From the NCBI RefSeq assembly GCF_029813115.1, contig NZ_JAPZDS010000004.1, positions 232,033-296,032 of the forward strand: a DNA stretch of 64,000 bases, read 5' to 3'. A program made the translations under genes and the position numbers. Positions 25,120 to 34,069 of this stretch are shown piece by piece (positions within the stretch are counted from its first letter, which is position 1; each line of letters starts with the position of its first letter). The DNA is from Aureimonas sp. SK2. Lineage in GTDB: Bacteria > Pseudomonadota > Alphaproteobacteria > Rhizobiales > Rhizobiaceae. Below the pieces are notes generated by a model that made no database searches, was not told where the DNA came from, and saw only the letters and a program-made list of their open reading frames with translations.

Positions 25120-25358
25120 GCGAACTCGACGCCTCGGAAGATGGTCGTGACGACGAGGCCGGGCTCGATCGGGTCTTCGTAGACGAAGCGCACCGTCCAC
25201 GTGCGGTCCTTCCGACGCCACAGGCGGCACTTCGACGTGAGCCGCCGACCGTTCCGGATCTGACCGGGATACATGGGGTCCAGCTCAGCCGCGAGCTGCT
25301 CCATCGTCTCCATCGGCAAGGTAGCCGTGACCGTCTTCGCCTTCCTGCGCTTCGCCAT
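25116..25358 (-). CDS. small basic phage protein of unknown function
   Basis: 80 residues, ATG at 25358 overlapping the Gp16-like stop. It starts MAKRRKAKTVTATLP, is very basic, and has a central motif YPGQIRNGRRLTSKCRLWRRKDRTWTVRF-type beta-hairpin (shortened here to CRLWRRKDRTW) and an acidic end. It could bind nucleic acid. ATGA overlaps at both ends tie it to Gp16 and the methyltransferase. Confidence 0.58.
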   Translation of the reverse strand: MAKRRKAKTVTATLPMETMEQLAAELDPMYPGQIRNGRRLTSKCRLWRRKDRTWTVRFVYEDPIEPGLVVTTIFRGVEFA

Positions 25359-25996
25359 CACGCCACCGCCTTCTTCCGCGTGTCGCGGATCCGCTTGCCC
25401 AGCGCGTTCATGACCGTCTGCCATTCCTTGTCGGACGGCTTGTTGGTGAGGACCGAGCGGGCGAGGATGCGGCCGACCTCGGTCCAGAATGTTGCCCGGC
25501 CGTTGGGGAAGAGGATCGCCCACTGCGCGCAGGCGATGCGGTAGCCGAAGCGGCCGTGCGCCTCGGTGCCGGTTTCACTCCAGTCGACGCCGGCCTCGCG
25601 CGCGAGCCAGGCCTTCAGCCCCTCGACCGCCTTCCGCCCGTCGGCGGCGGCCCGCAGGAACTCCGTCCGCTGGATCCCGGTCTGCCGCTCCACGAAGGCG
25701 AGGAGCGCGGAATCCTGGCGGTCGAACACGAGGCCGAGGTTCCAGGCCGAGATCCAGAGGGCCTGGAGCTTCTTGGCGTAGGGGCCAGACAGGGCCGCCT
25801 TGCCGTCCTTTCGGGGAGCCTTCAAAGCCGGTTTGAAGCCCTGCCGCTGGAACTCGGCGAGCACGAGCTCCTGCTCCCCCTCGGTCATGGCCCCGGCCGA
25901 AGCCTTGCCGGTGACGCGCGTCAGCACCGCGCGATAGGTGTCCTCGTCCAGGCCGAGCTGCCTCTTGGCGACGTGGATCTTCTTGAGCGCGGTCAT
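25358..25996 (-). CDS. Gp16 family regulatory protein (DUF1018, Mu gp16)
   Basis: 212 residues. The start KKIHVAKRQLGLDEDTYRAVL with VTGKASAGAMTEGEQELVLAEF is the hallmark of the DUF1018/Gp16 family. The C-terminal half has helices typical of the family (ALWISAWNLGLVFDRQDSALLAFVERQTGI). It is a conserved early protein of Mu-like phages, thought to be regulatory, upstream of mor. Confidence 0.88.
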   Translation of the reverse strand: MTALKKIHVAKRQLGLDEDTYRAVLTRVTGKASAGAMTEGEQELVLAEFQRQGFKPALKAPRKDGKAALSGPYAKKLQALWISAWNLGLVFDRQDSALLAFVERQTGIQRTEFLRAAADGRKAVEGLKAWLAREAGVDWSETGTEAHGRFGYRIACAQWAILFPNGRATFWTEVGRILARSVLTNKPSDKEWQTVMNALGKRIRDTRKKAVA

Positions 25997-26361
25997 AGGT
26001 CCAGCGCCTCCATCTCCGGGTCGAAGCGACCGACCGGAGCCGGCTCGGCTTCGACGTCCGCTGCCCCTTCCACGATCGACTGGACGTTGCCGAGCTGCTG
26101 GTCGAGGAGCAGCACCGCAGCCGCCAGCACACGAAGGTTCGCGCTGTCCGTCACCGCTCGTTCATGGCCGGACATGACCATGCGGGCGATCGTCACCGCG
26201 TCGCGGGACGTGAAGGAATGGATAGGCGACGCCGTCTGCTGCCCCTCCATCACGGTGAAGACGTGGGCCGTGCCGGTCGGGTCCATGCCGACGAGGCGCT
26301 TGCCCGTGCCGGGCTTGGCGAGCCCGATCTCGAAGAGGATGTTGATCTCGCGCTCGGTCAC
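25993..26361 (-). CDS. early phage protein of unknown function
   Basis: 122 residues, helical, starting MTEREINILFEIGLAKPGTGKR. There is no recognised motif. It overlaps Gp37/Gp68 (upstream) and Gp16 (downstream) by 4 nt each, so it is part of the translationally coupled early operon. Confidence 0.58.
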   Translation of the reverse strand: MTEREINILFEIGLAKPGTGKRLVGMDPTGTAHVFTVMEGQQTASPIHSFTSRDAVTIARMVMSGHERAVTDSANLRVLAAAVLLLDQQLGNVQSIVEGAADVEAEPAPVGRFDPEMEALDL

Positions 26362-27563
26362 TGGTTCCCCTCCTGAATGGGAGAAGGGCCGACGTTCGCT
26401 ACGGGAAAGCCATCATGGGTCGCCCCATCCAGGATGCGACCGGCTCCAGCCTTCCCGATGCGGTAGTAGGTCGACCCGTCGCTGTGCTGTTCGTAGCGAT
26501 GCCCAAGAAAGTCCCCGAGCCACGCGGCGTCGGTAAAGTTCAGGGGACGAGGCGGTGCCCAGCGCTGGCCGTCGCGATAGATCATCACAGCATCGCTCCT
26601 GGCGCTTCGGTCGAAGAGCTGATCCGACTCGATCAGCGCGCCCCATTGCTTGAACAGAAAGGCGACGCCGGTCTTGGCGCACTGGTCGCGGATCGAGCGA
26701 ACCCAACTCGGATGCATCGGCCGAGCCCCGTGTCCGCTTTCGCCGCCGGCGACGATCCAATCCAACCGGTTGCGCACGCCGCCTTGATCGAAGTCGTAGC
26801 CGGTCAGTGCATCGACCTCGTAGCGATCGGCCGGCTTGATATCCCGGAAGTCGATCGGCCCGAGCAGGGGCTCGGCGCTGACCCAGCGGATCGCCGTTGG
26901 CGTGGCCAGGAGCTGCGGGACGCGCTCGTCGGCGCGGCGCTGGTCCTCGGCCGAGACGCCGAGCCAGACGTTCGGCAAGGGCCAGATTTCGCGGCGCCGA
27001 TACAGCACGATCGGGCTGTCCGGTGTCGGGCCATGGAGAAGCGAGGAGATCCGGCTCGGATCATACGGCCACGGGGGCGACTTCGTTTCGTCTCCTCCGG
27101 TGGCCTCGTCCACGAGCTGCATCGCTGCGTACCCGATCCGCTCGGTCGCATGGCCGTCACCGAACCGGTTGCCGGAAAGGTAGGCGCGCATGCGGTCCGC
27201 GCGCTTCGTCAGCACCTGGAAGACATGCTGCGGCGCCAGCGCCATGACGGCGAAGACACGGTCGATCCACTCGTCCGGCACGCCCTCGGCAAAGAGATCT
27301 CCGTGCGCGCAGACGAAGATCATGCGCGGTCGGCGCCAGCGGAGCGGCTGGTCGAGCCAGCCTTCGTTGAAGCGAACCTCGCCGGTCCACACGGGACCGC
27401 CCTTCGTGTCCCGCGTCAGGCCGATGCGGGACGGATGGTTGGAAAGCCGCGTCCCTGCCAGCAGCATGGCGTAGCAGTTGGTGCATCCGGGCGATACGAC
27501 CGAGCAGCCGGTGATCGGGTTCCAGGTCGCGTCTGTCCATTCGATCTTGGTGTTGTCGGCCAT
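26358..27563 (-). CDS. Gp37/Gp68 family phage protein (DUF5131)
   Basis: 401 residues. The start MADNTKIEWTDATWNPITGC with GCTNCYA fits the Gp37/Gp68 family, which has radical-SAM-like cysteines; later features are WLDQPLRWRRPRMIFVCAHGDLF, HVFQVLTKRADRM, NVWLGVSAEDQRRADERVP and IDWIVAGGESGHGARP. The natural role in phages is unknown, perhaps in nucleic acid modification. It is longer than many relatives and sits in the early/semi-essential region. Confidence 0.85.
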   Translation of the reverse strand: MADNTKIEWTDATWNPITGCSVVSPGCTNCYAMLLAGTRLSNHPSRIGLTRDTKGGPVWTGEVRFNEGWLDQPLRWRRPRMIFVCAHGDLFAEGVPDEWIDRVFAVMALAPQHVFQVLTKRADRMRAYLSGNRFGDGHATERIGYAAMQLVDEATGGDETKSPPWPYDPSRISSLLHGPTPDSPIVLYRRREIWPLPNVWLGVSAEDQRRADERVPQLLATPTAIRWVSAEPLLGPIDFRDIKPADRYEVDALTGYDFDQGGVRNRLDWIVAGGESGHGARPMHPSWVRSIRDQCAKTGVAFLFKQWGALIESDQLFDRSARSDAVMIYRDGQRWAPPRPLNFTDAAWLGDFLGHRYEQHSDGSTYYRIGKAGAGRILDGATHDGFPVANVGPSPIQEGNQ

Positions 27564-27565
27564 GA

Positions 27566-27766
27566 TCAGACGAGCCCCTTATCTTCGGCCAGCCTCTGCG
27601 GCAGCGTGACGTCGGCATGGGTGGAGGAGCCTCGGCGCATCGCGATCTCGATCGCCGAGAGCGGTAGCCAGACGGCGGCGGCGCGGTTCCCGTCGGCCGA
27701 AACGAGGACCGCCTTGTCGGTCTGGTGATGGACGTGCAGTTCCAGGTCGATGAGGTCGGACTTCAC
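27566..27766 (-). CDS. small early phage protein
   Basis: 66 residues with a GTG start at 27766 that overlaps the upstream stop as GTGA. LHVHHQTDKAVLVSADGNRAA and VWLPLSAIEI suggest a small beta-barrel-like domain seen in many phage early proteins. Function unknown. It ends 2 nt before the Gp37/Gp68 gene. Confidence 0.55.
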   Translation of the reverse strand: MKSDLIDLELHVHHQTDKAVLVSADGNRAAAVWLPLSAIEIAMRRGSSTHADVTLPQRLAEDKGLV

Positions 27767-28305
27767 GACGCACCGCCCTTCTTGGCGCGTCGATTCAGCC
27801 GCTCTAGCTCGGCGATAAGCAGCGCGCACGCACGCACGAGATCGCGATATCGGTCCTTCGGTTTCCAGAAGCTGGGGCTCCACGGCCACCAGAACGGGGG
27901 CGCGCGCATACGGTCGCGGACCTCGTCGCTCTCCCCGCCATGGATGGCGTAGGCTGCGCCGGCGCGCGCAATCTCCCCGAGAACATGCTGATCGTCATGC
28001 TCGGCCGTGTAGCCTTCCGCCACTCGCTGGCGGATGCGCTCGTCGAGCACGTCCACCATGGCGCGGGACATGACGACGTCGCCGTGCCAGCCCATGACCT
28101 TCGACCGGAGATGGAAGCCGATCTGCGCGGCGGCGTTGGAATGCTCGTCGGTCAGGCCGTACGTCGTCAGATGCTCGCCGCCGGCGTCGTCCTCGTCCCC
28201 GACGCGGCGGGCGAGGATGATGATTTGGTCATAGCCGTAGGCAACGCAGATCTCCTGGGCGGCCGAGACCGGGATCGGCAGGCGGACGTAAGGGGTACGC
28301 TCCAT
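27763..28305 (-). CDS. early phage protein of unknown function
   Basis: 180 residues. It includes AERIRQRVAEGYTAEHDDQHVLGEIARAGAAYAIHG-type wording (seen from DERIRQRVAEGY to AAYAIHG), a pattern common in phage proteins annotated as nucleotide-related or of unknown function. The end carries FWWPWSPSFWKPKDRYRDL, an aromatic-rich motif. It overlaps both neighbours (ATGA and GTGA). Confidence 0.62.
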   Translation of the reverse strand: MERTPYVRLPIPVSAAQEICVAYGYDQIIILARRVGDEDDAGGEHLTTYGLTDEHSNAAAQIGFHLRSKVMGWHGDVVMSRAMVDVLDERIRQRVAEGYTAEHDDQHVLGEIARAGAAYAIHGGESDEVRDRMRAPPFWWPWSPSFWKPKDRYRDLVRACALLIAELERLNRRAKKGGAS

Positions 28306-28700
28306 CACGCATCTCCCTTCAGCATCGGCAGCGCGCCGATCTCGCGATAGTGGGTCGGCTCGAAGCTCGCCAGGATGATGCCGAACGAAACCCAACCCGC
28401 CTGCGTCTTGCTCCACCACACGACCTCGATGTCGCGCGGATGCGGCTTGTCGTTCTCGTCGACCCGCTCGAAGTTTTCGAGCGCGAGGATCTTGCGACCG
28501 TCCCGCGCATCATCATCGAGCGGAAGCCACTGGTCAGCGTGGTCCCGGCCGAGGGCATAGCCTTTGAGCCAGCCGAGATACTCCTCGGGCGTCTCGGACA
28601 GAAACTGCTCGCGGTGCCGGGGGTGATACCAGCGATCCTCGTCGGCCTCGTGGTACGCGCCGAGGGCGAGCAACTGCTCTTGGATGGAGGGCTTTGCCAT
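28305..28700 (-). CDS. early phage protein of unknown function
   Basis: 131 residues from the ATG at 28700. It is acidic, with WYHPRHREQFLSETPEEYLGWLKGYALGRDHADQW near the N-terminus (longest recognisable piece LSETPEEYLGWLKGYALG) and an alternating C-terminal half. No family recognised. It overlaps the next gene by one ATGA and is 10 nt from the upstream gene. Confidence 0.58.
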   Translation of the reverse strand: MAKPSIQEQLLALGAYHEADEDRWYHPRHREQFLSETPEEYLGWLKGYALGRDHADQWLPLDDDARDGRKILALENFERVDENDKPHPRDIEVVWWSKTQAGWVSFGIILASFEPTHYREIGALPMLKGDA

Positions 28701-28710
28701 AGCTGCGCTC

Positions 28711-29127
28711 TCACTGCCGGGTGTGATGATCGGAATGGGTCGGCTCGATGATCGTCGGTGCCGCCGACCCGTCGGCGGCCGGGACCGTCGAGATCGCGTG
28801 CACCACGGAGGTGCCGAACGCTCCGATCCGCTGTTCCACGGCCGTTGCAGGGACGTCGCCCCCGAAGAGCCAGACAAGCTCCAGGCCCGTTGCCGTGGCA
28901 GCGACCGAGCGCGTGATCTCGGCGGCCGACCGGATGGACATGCCACCGGCGATCGCCGCCTCGATCGTCGCGATCTGTGCGAACTGAAGCTCGGTCAGGC
29001 GGGCAAAGAACGCCCGCTGCTCCTCCTGGAGCGGCATGGTGTCCGCCATGCTGGAGAGCCGGCAGGCCATATCCTTCATGCGGCCGACCCACTGGTCGGC
29101 CGCCGCCTTCTCCTCGGCCGGGCTCAC
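28711..29127 (-). CDS. early phage protein of unknown function
   Basis: 138 residues, mainly helical in the first half (QWVGRMKDMACRLSSMADTM) and loose at the end, which is rich in Ser, Thr and His. It overlaps the upstream coiled-coil gene by 4 nt. No recognised motif. Confidence 0.55.
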   Translation of the reverse strand: MSPAEEKAAADQWVGRMKDMACRLSSMADTMPLQEEQRAFFARLTELQFAQIATIEAAIAGGMSIRSAAEITRSVAATATGLELVWLFGGDVPATAVEQRIGAFGTSVVHAISTVPAADGSAAPTIIEPTHSDHHTRQ

Positions 29128-29573
29128 TGGCGCACCTCGGAGCCCGAGGCGACCAGGAGGCGGACCTTCTGAAGCTCGCCGACCATCTCCTCGAAGCCGC
29201 GACCGAGCGAGCCGTCCGGATCGACGTTCGGCTCCCGGTGCTTCTCGATCAGGGTGCGCTGGCGCTCGGCCAGGGACCGGTCGAACTCGCGCAGCCGGTC
29301 GCGCAGTTCGTAGATCAGGATCGCGGCCTGGACGGCGCCGGCGTTGGTGATGAAGGTCTCCGCCTCCGGCCGCTCCTCAAGCGCCTGCGCCTCGGCGACC
29401 ATATCCCGGACCTGATCCGCGATGCGGGTCAGATCGCCCTGGCTGTTGATCACGACCACGCCTTCGGCGACGCCCTGGAACTGCTTTTGCATCTGTTCCA
29501 GGCGGGAGGAGAGCGAGGCCGTGACGTCCTGGTGGAACGTCTTCTGCGCAGTGGTCTGCTTGGACTTACCCAT
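29124..29573 (-). CDS. helical early phage protein, coiled coil
   Basis: 149 residues, chosen start ATG at 29573 (MGKSKQTTAQKTFHQDV). Long helices are interrupted by a short beta part (GVVVINSQGDL). The second half RDRLREFDRSLAERQRTLIEK is coiled-coil-like. By position it could correspond to Mu early accessory genes. Function unknown; Gam-like end binding is possible in theory, but no sequence evidence supports it. Confidence 0.55.
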   Translation of the reverse strand: MGKSKQTTAQKTFHQDVTASLSSRLEQMQKQFQGVAEGVVVINSQGDLTRIADQVRDMVAEAQALEERPEAETFITNAGAVQAAILIYELRDRLREFDRSLAERQRTLIEKHREPNVDPDGSLGRGFEEMVGELQKVRLLVASGSEVRQ

Positions 29574-29961
29574 GGTCGGTCTCCTTCGTGATCTTCGAGT
29601 GGGGGCATCCCGAGCGGCAGGCGTGGTACATGCGCACGCGGTCGCCGCTGGTCGGGGCAAAGGGCTTGGCCTGCCAGTCGAGGCAGGTGTTTCGGCTCAT
29701 CGTGCCCTGCATCGGGCAGACGACGGTTTCGGCCATCAGGGCGCCGCGCACGCGCGCCTCGATGTTGGCGTGGACGCCGGCATAGGTGTTGGACAGCACT
29801 TGGCTGATGGTGGAGGCCGAGTAGCGGACGTCTTTGGCGACCGCCGTCTGCCCGCGCTCGTTGCAGGCCTGGGCGAGCGACAGGACCCAGGCCGGCGCCG
29901 GCGACCAGGCGCTCTCCGCCTTCGACACGAAATCGACCGGGGTCTTCGCTGCGCGCGTCAC
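29566..29961 (-). CDS. HTH-type phage regulator
   Basis: 131 residues. The segment LAQACNERGQTAVAKDVRYSASTISQVLSN (helix-turn-helix around residues 30-55) is of the Cro/XRE-like type. After it, MAETVVCPMQGTMSRNTC and CRSGCPH provide four Cys with a possible metal site. It follows the MuB and winged-helix genes, as in rhizobial Mu-like phages. Probably a regulator of early genes. Confidence 0.65.
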   Translation of the reverse strand: MTRAAKTPVDFVSKAESAWSPAPAWVLSLAQACNERGQTAVAKDVRYSASTISQVLSNTYAGVHANIEARVRGALMAETVVCPMQGTMSRNTCLDWQAKPFAPTSGDRVRMYHACRSGCPHSKITKETDHG

Positions 29962-30584
29962 GACCGCGCCTCCTCGGCCGCCATCGGGCCGACGATGGCG
30001 CCCCGGTTCCGGTCGAAGATCATCCGCGCCTCGATCACCGCCGGCGGCTTGGGGCCCGTGTTCATGTCGGGCTTCAGCCGATAGGTCTTCGGGCTGGCCT
30101 TGCCCACCAGGAGGTAGCCGGCCGCCTCAAGCCGATCGGCGTATCGCTGCGCCGTGCTGCGCGCGATCGGCACCACTTCCGTCGAGGCGAAGAGCGCGAG
30201 ATCCACGACAGTGATCCCGTGGCGGGCCATGGGCGAGCGCATGACGTTCCAGATCTGCGCCTGGGCACGGCCGAGATGCGAGGGCGTGCCGTCCGCCTTC
30301 AGGCTCGGCGCCGTCACCGGCCGCTTCAGGAGACGATAGGTCGGCGTTGTCATGTTGCGGTGCTGGCGCATCTCGCCGGTCGGCTCCGCGATGCCGGCCT
30401 TCACCAGCCGCTTCACGTAGTCGGTGATCGTGCCGCGCGCCTTGGTGCGCGACTGGAGGTCGATCTCGTGGACCGTCCAGGTGCCGGCCTCGTCGAGCTG
30501 GCGGATGACCTGCCAGTAGTGCTCGTTGCCGCGCAGGATCGGCTTGCCGGGCGGGCGCTGGAATTCGAGCATGATGCCCATCAC
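29958..30584 (-). CDS. winged-helix early phage protein
   Basis: 208 residues. Two winged-helix-like units are visible: residues about 20-85 (TWTVHEIDLQSRTKARGTITDYVKRLVKAG) and 105-175 (TVVDLALFASTEVVPIARSTAQRYADRLEAAGYL). It lies directly after the MuB gene with a 4-nt overlap. Likely DNA-binding, for regulation or replication-transposition, but unassigned. Confidence 0.62.
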   Translation of the reverse strand: MMGIMLEFQRPPGKPILRGNEHYWQVIRQLDEAGTWTVHEIDLQSRTKARGTITDYVKRLVKAGIAEPTGEMRQHRNMTTPTYRLLKRPVTAPSLKADGTPSHLGRAQAQIWNVMRSPMARHGITVVDLALFASTEVVPIARSTAQRYADRLEAAGYLLVGKASPKTYRLKPDMNTGPKPPAVIEARMIFDRNRGAIVGPMAAEEARS

Positions 30585-31333
30585 CGCCCCCGGACCGGCG
30601 CCCGGCCGGTGAAGACGCCGCCTCGATAGGCCTCGGGCGTCAGCTCGCCCTCGTGGCCGGTGTTGCGCACCCAGGTCTTCACGTCGTTCGACAGGGTGTT
30701 GGCGACGCGGCGCGTGCGGCCCTCGGTCTGGCGGCAGATCTGCTCCAGGAGGTCGGTCGAGATCTCGACCTCAGGAACCAGGATCTGCGCGAGGACGGCC
30801 GCGTCGTCGACGTCGCAGGGACTGGCGAACTCCCAGGCGAAGACGCGGTTGTGGAAGCGCTCGATCGCCTCGAGCTTCTGCGGGAGCTTCTCCTCGCCCA
30901 CCAGGATGATGGTCGAGCCGGTCATCGTCTGGATGTCGCGGACGTATTCGATGAAGCCCTTGTCGACGAGCTTGTCGGCCTCGTCGATGATCAGGCACTG
31001 GTCGGAGCGCGAGCCGAGGAGCCGGCCGATCTGCGACATCATCGCGGGGATCGTGCCCTTGGGCTTCGCCTCGCCCAGCTCGAAGAGGATGGCCTCGCAG
31101 AACGTCTTGCGCGACCAGTAGGACATGATCTCGATGTAGAGGCAGTCCTCAACGTTGCGGGCATAGGTCGAGGCGACGGACTTGCCGTAGCCGGACGGCC
31201 CGGCCATCACGCCGAACGGGGTGGACGAGCCGGCCGGGCGCGTCTTCACGGTCTCGATCAGCGTCAGCATGGCCGACACGTTCTTGAGCGGTGCGGTACT
31301 CACGGGATTGACGATCGGGGTCTGCATGGTCAT
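30581..31333 (-). CDS. MuB-like AAA ATPase, transposition target protein
   Basis: 250 residues from the ATG at 31333, preceded by GAGG; an upstream in-frame extension has no ribosome site. Walker A is GPSGYGKSV (near residue 47) and Walker B CLIIDEAD (near 112), followed by sensor-like TIILVGEEKLP. The C-terminal helical part is EICRQTEGRTRRVANTL-like. The protein binds target DNA and activates the transposase; it also contributes target immunity in Mu. Confidence 0.9.
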   Translation of the reverse strand: MTMQTPIVNPVSTAPLKNVSAMLTLIETVKTRPAGSSTPFGVMAGPSGYGKSVASTYARNVEDCLYIEIMSYWSRKTFCEAILFELGEAKPKGTIPAMMSQIGRLLGSRSDQCLIIDEADKLVDKGFIEYVRDIQTMTGSTIILVGEEKLPQKLEAIERFHNRVFAWEFASPCDVDDAAVLAQILVPEVEISTDLLEQICRQTEGRTRRVANTLSNDVKTWVRNTGHEGELTPEAYRGGVFTGRAPVRGR

Positions 31334-31406
31334 CTTCTGCCTCGCTTGTCTTTGAGAGGCTCCGGTTCGCGCCGGGGCCTTTTTTCTTGGGGGCCGGAGC
31401 CCCGGA

Positions 31407-33608
31407 TCAGAGCCTGGACAGACCCTTGAACTTGTCGTGCACCTTCCGCTGGCCGCGATATTCCGGGCCGGCCTGATAGCCGCCGAGCCAGCGCGCATCC
31501 TCGGTCGAGACCTCGGCGCCGGCGGCGATCGCCGCCTCGATGTCGAGCGCGCGGCGGAACCGCAGCTGCGGGGTTTCGGTGGTGCGCAGCGGCTTCACGT
31601 TCGAGGGCCGGGCCATCTCGGCCGCGAGGCGCTCGTGGCGCTTGGCCGCCTCCGGGCTGATCGTCGGCTGCTGGCGGCGCTCCTGGACCGTCGCCGCGTC
31701 GAGGGCGGCGGAGATGCCGCTGGTCGAATGGACCTCCTCGCGCGGCGGCAGGACCACCACGTTCGGCGCCGCCTGGGCCGCGCGCAGGGCGGCCTTCCGT
31801 TTGGCGTTGCGGATGGTGCGGTCGATGCCGGACGGTCCCTTCTGGAGCCGGCGCACGTCCGCCCGGATCTCGCGGGTGCGCTCCGTCACCATCGCCTCGT
31901 ATTCGGCCTTCCTGGCCTTCACGAAGTCGGCGCGGTTGACGTCCAGCAGCTCGGCGCAGCCGCATGTGTCGAGGAAGGTCCCGTCCTTCGCCGAAAAGGC
32001 GTAGATCTTGCCCATGTCCTGCGGGTCGAGCCGGACGAACACGTCGGTGCCGGCGAGGATCGAGCCGGAGAGGTAGTGGAAGCCGTCGACGCGGATGCCC
32101 TGCTTGGTCATCCGGCGCAGGCCGTCCTTGCCGGCCACCGGCATCAGGAGGACGTCGAGCGCGCGCTCGTCGACGCGGCGGATGGACTGGACGCGCTCGG
32201 CCGCGACGGCATTGGGCGTCCGCCTGCCCAAGCCCGCGTGCTCGCGCTCCTGGTAGACGTACTCGATCCAGTCATCGATCTTCGCCTGAAGCTCGGCGGC
32301 CGACAGTTCGACCTGGAAGGTTTCGCGCTCGTCGGCGCCCATCCGGTCGGCGAAGCTCTTTCGTCCTTCGATCGCCTTCCTGTCGGCGACCGAATGGCCG
32401 ACATAGCCCGGCAGCTGCGGGCAGACCTCGTGCTGGAACGTCTTGATCGCGCGCTCGACTTGGCCCTTCTGCTCGGGGCTGTAGGCGTCGCAGACGTCCG
32501 GCTCGATATTGAGATCGACGAACAGGCGCTGGGTCGCCTTCGCCACGAAATCCGACCCGTTGTCGGTCTTCACGCCCCTCGGCACGCCCCAGCGGAGAAT
32601 GGCCTTGCGCAGGAGGAGACCGACATCGAGGGCGCTCGGCGTCGGGGACATGGTGATGACGGCGCGGCGGGTGGCGATGTCGACGCACTTGTAGATCGAC
32701 CAGCGGCCGTCCGTGCAGAGGGCATCCAGGGGCGAGGCGTCGATCATCCAGAGATCGTTCGGCTCGGTGATGTGGCGATACGTGCCGGTGCCCGACAGCT
32801 TCATGGTCGAGCGGTAGGCGTCAGGGTTCGTGATCTTGGTGAGAGCGACCTTTTCCGACGTCTTCAAACGCGCGATGAAGTGCTGGAAGGTCCGCACCGG
32901 CGGCATCGGCTTCATCTCGCCGGAGACGCTCACCAGCTCGTCGCCGAACTCGTCCTCGCAGTAGCCGCGGATCGTCGCGGCCGACAGGTGCGGGTTCACC
33001 GCGAGCCAAGCCAACACGAAGGCTTCCACGAGGCCGCTGTTCGCGGTGCCAAGCAGATCTTTGCCCTTGCGGTTTGCCGACTTGTCCACGGCCAGCCGGT
33101 TCCGGTCGGCTTTCGCCTCATCCCGCCAACGGGCGAGCGTGCGGACGGAGATCGCCTTCACCCGGTCGCGGACCCACTGGTCGACGGTCAGGTCACCCCG
33201 GTTGTAGCGTTTGACGAAGAGGTCGCGCGTCGCACCTTTGTTCAAGCGGGTGCCGATCGCGAACACGTCGAAGGCGCGCAGGATCGCGAGCCGCGCGTCG
33301 CGCTCCAGACGTGCCGCGTCGGTCAGGTTTGCTGCCGGCGCCGGCGCCGCCGCTTCGTCGTTCGCTGCGGCCGGCATGGCGGGTGACCCGACGCGGATAT
33401 GGGTCTTGCGATAGGCGAGCTGGGCCAGGGTCGGCAGCAGCTGGATATGATACTCCATGCCGCCGCCGCGTCCGGCGCGCTTGCGCGAGCGGAAGTCGTC
33501 GGCGTTCCAGCCTTCGCGCTCGGCTAGATCGTTCACGCCGCGCTTGGTCGCCGGAATGTGCGGAAGGCGGGCGTCCGCGATCTCTTGGGCGGTCAGCCAC
33601 TCTTTCAT
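31407..33608 (-). CDS. MuA-like transposase
   Basis: 733 residues. The N-terminus WLTAQEIADARLPHIPATKRG is the Mu HTH that binds the internal enhancer in Mu. The catalytic core has MIDASPLDALC (Asp-290), TDNGSDF (Asp-349) and GQVERAI (Glu-385); the second Asp to Glu spacing is 35 residues, the DDE arrangement. A beta-barrel follows (about 510-570), then the C-terminal basic region that contacts MuB. The active residues are all present, so it should be functional. Confidence 0.95.
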   Translation of the reverse strand: MKEWLTAQEIADARLPHIPATKRGVNDLAEREGWNADDFRSRKRAGRGGGMEYHIQLLPTLAQLAYRKTHIRVGSPAMPAAANDEAAAPAPAANLTDAARLERDARLAILRAFDVFAIGTRLNKGATRDLFVKRYNRGDLTVDQWVRDRVKAISVRTLARWRDEAKADRNRLAVDKSANRKGKDLLGTANSGLVEAFVLAWLAVNPHLSAATIRGYCEDEFGDELVSVSGEMKPMPPVRTFQHFIARLKTSEKVALTKITNPDAYRSTMKLSGTGTYRHITEPNDLWMIDASPLDALCTDGRWSIYKCVDIATRRAVITMSPTPSALDVGLLLRKAILRWGVPRGVKTDNGSDFVAKATQRLFVDLNIEPDVCDAYSPEQKGQVERAIKTFQHEVCPQLPGYVGHSVADRKAIEGRKSFADRMGADERETFQVELSAAELQAKIDDWIEYVYQEREHAGLGRRTPNAVAAERVQSIRRVDERALDVLLMPVAGKDGLRRMTKQGIRVDGFHYLSGSILAGTDVFVRLDPQDMGKIYAFSAKDGTFLDTCGCAELLDVNRADFVKARKAEYEAMVTERTREIRADVRRLQKGPSGIDRTIRNAKRKAALRAAQAAPNVVVLPPREEVHSTSGISAALDAATVQERRQQPTISPEAAKRHERLAAEMARPSNVKPLRTTETPQLRFRRALDIEAAIAAGAEVSTEDARWLGGYQAGPEYRGQRKVHDKFKGLSRL

Positions 33609-34069
33609 CGTGCCCCCCGGACCTTGGCCTTGAGGGCGGACGCACGCAGCTCGATGTCACGCTGGTGCTCTTCGATCTCAAACAGCTCGATCATGTCGGC
33701 GTAGCGATCGGAAACGACGGCGTGCCCGAACTGGCCGGGGATGAAGGCGAGAAGCCTCAACTCCTGCGTCACCGCGATGAGGGCGATGAAGGCGTCCAGC
33801 GGAATGCGCTGCTCGTCACTCGCCTCGCTCGCCCACTTGTCGATTTGGTTCTTCGTGATGTGGCGGCCGAGATACTCGCCCATGGCACGCGCGACGTCGT
33901 TTCTGTCGCGGCCGGCGTCCTTCGAATCACGGAGAGCCTGTCCGATCAGGCGCGCGATCTGGTTGCCGAGATCACCGCTTCCCGCCACCTCGGAGCTGTA
34001 GCCGATGCGGACGGCCTGGGCCTCCCAGGCGAGCAGATCCTTTGTATGGGGGTCGCGGCGCCGGGACAT
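33605..34069 (-). CDS. early phage DNA-binding-like protein
   Basis: 154 residues. MSRRRDPHTKDLLAWEA begins, and residues about 60-90 (VARAMGEYLGRHITKNQIDKWASE) look like a helix-turn-helix. Genes of this length sit between the ParB-like gene and the transposase in alphaproteobacterial Mu-like phages. It overlaps MuA by 4 nt. Role not established. Confidence 0.62.
   Translation of the reverse strand: MSRRRDPHTKDLLAWEAQAVRIGYSSEVAGSGDLGNQIARLIGQALRDSKDAGRDRNDVARAMGEYLGRHITKNQIDKWASEASDEQRIPLDAFIALIAVTQELRLLAFIPGQFGHAVVSDRYADMIELFEIEEHQRDIELRASALKAKVRGAR

Noticed and set aside
29124..29573. Gene considered as Mu Gam (DNA-end protecting) protein
   Set aside because: Helical content and position fit loosely, but I see none of the conserved Gam sequence; left as unknown.
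31437..33386. Long + strand open frame opposite the transposase
   Set aside because: It is the reverse reading of the MuA-like gene, whose DDE residues are clear.
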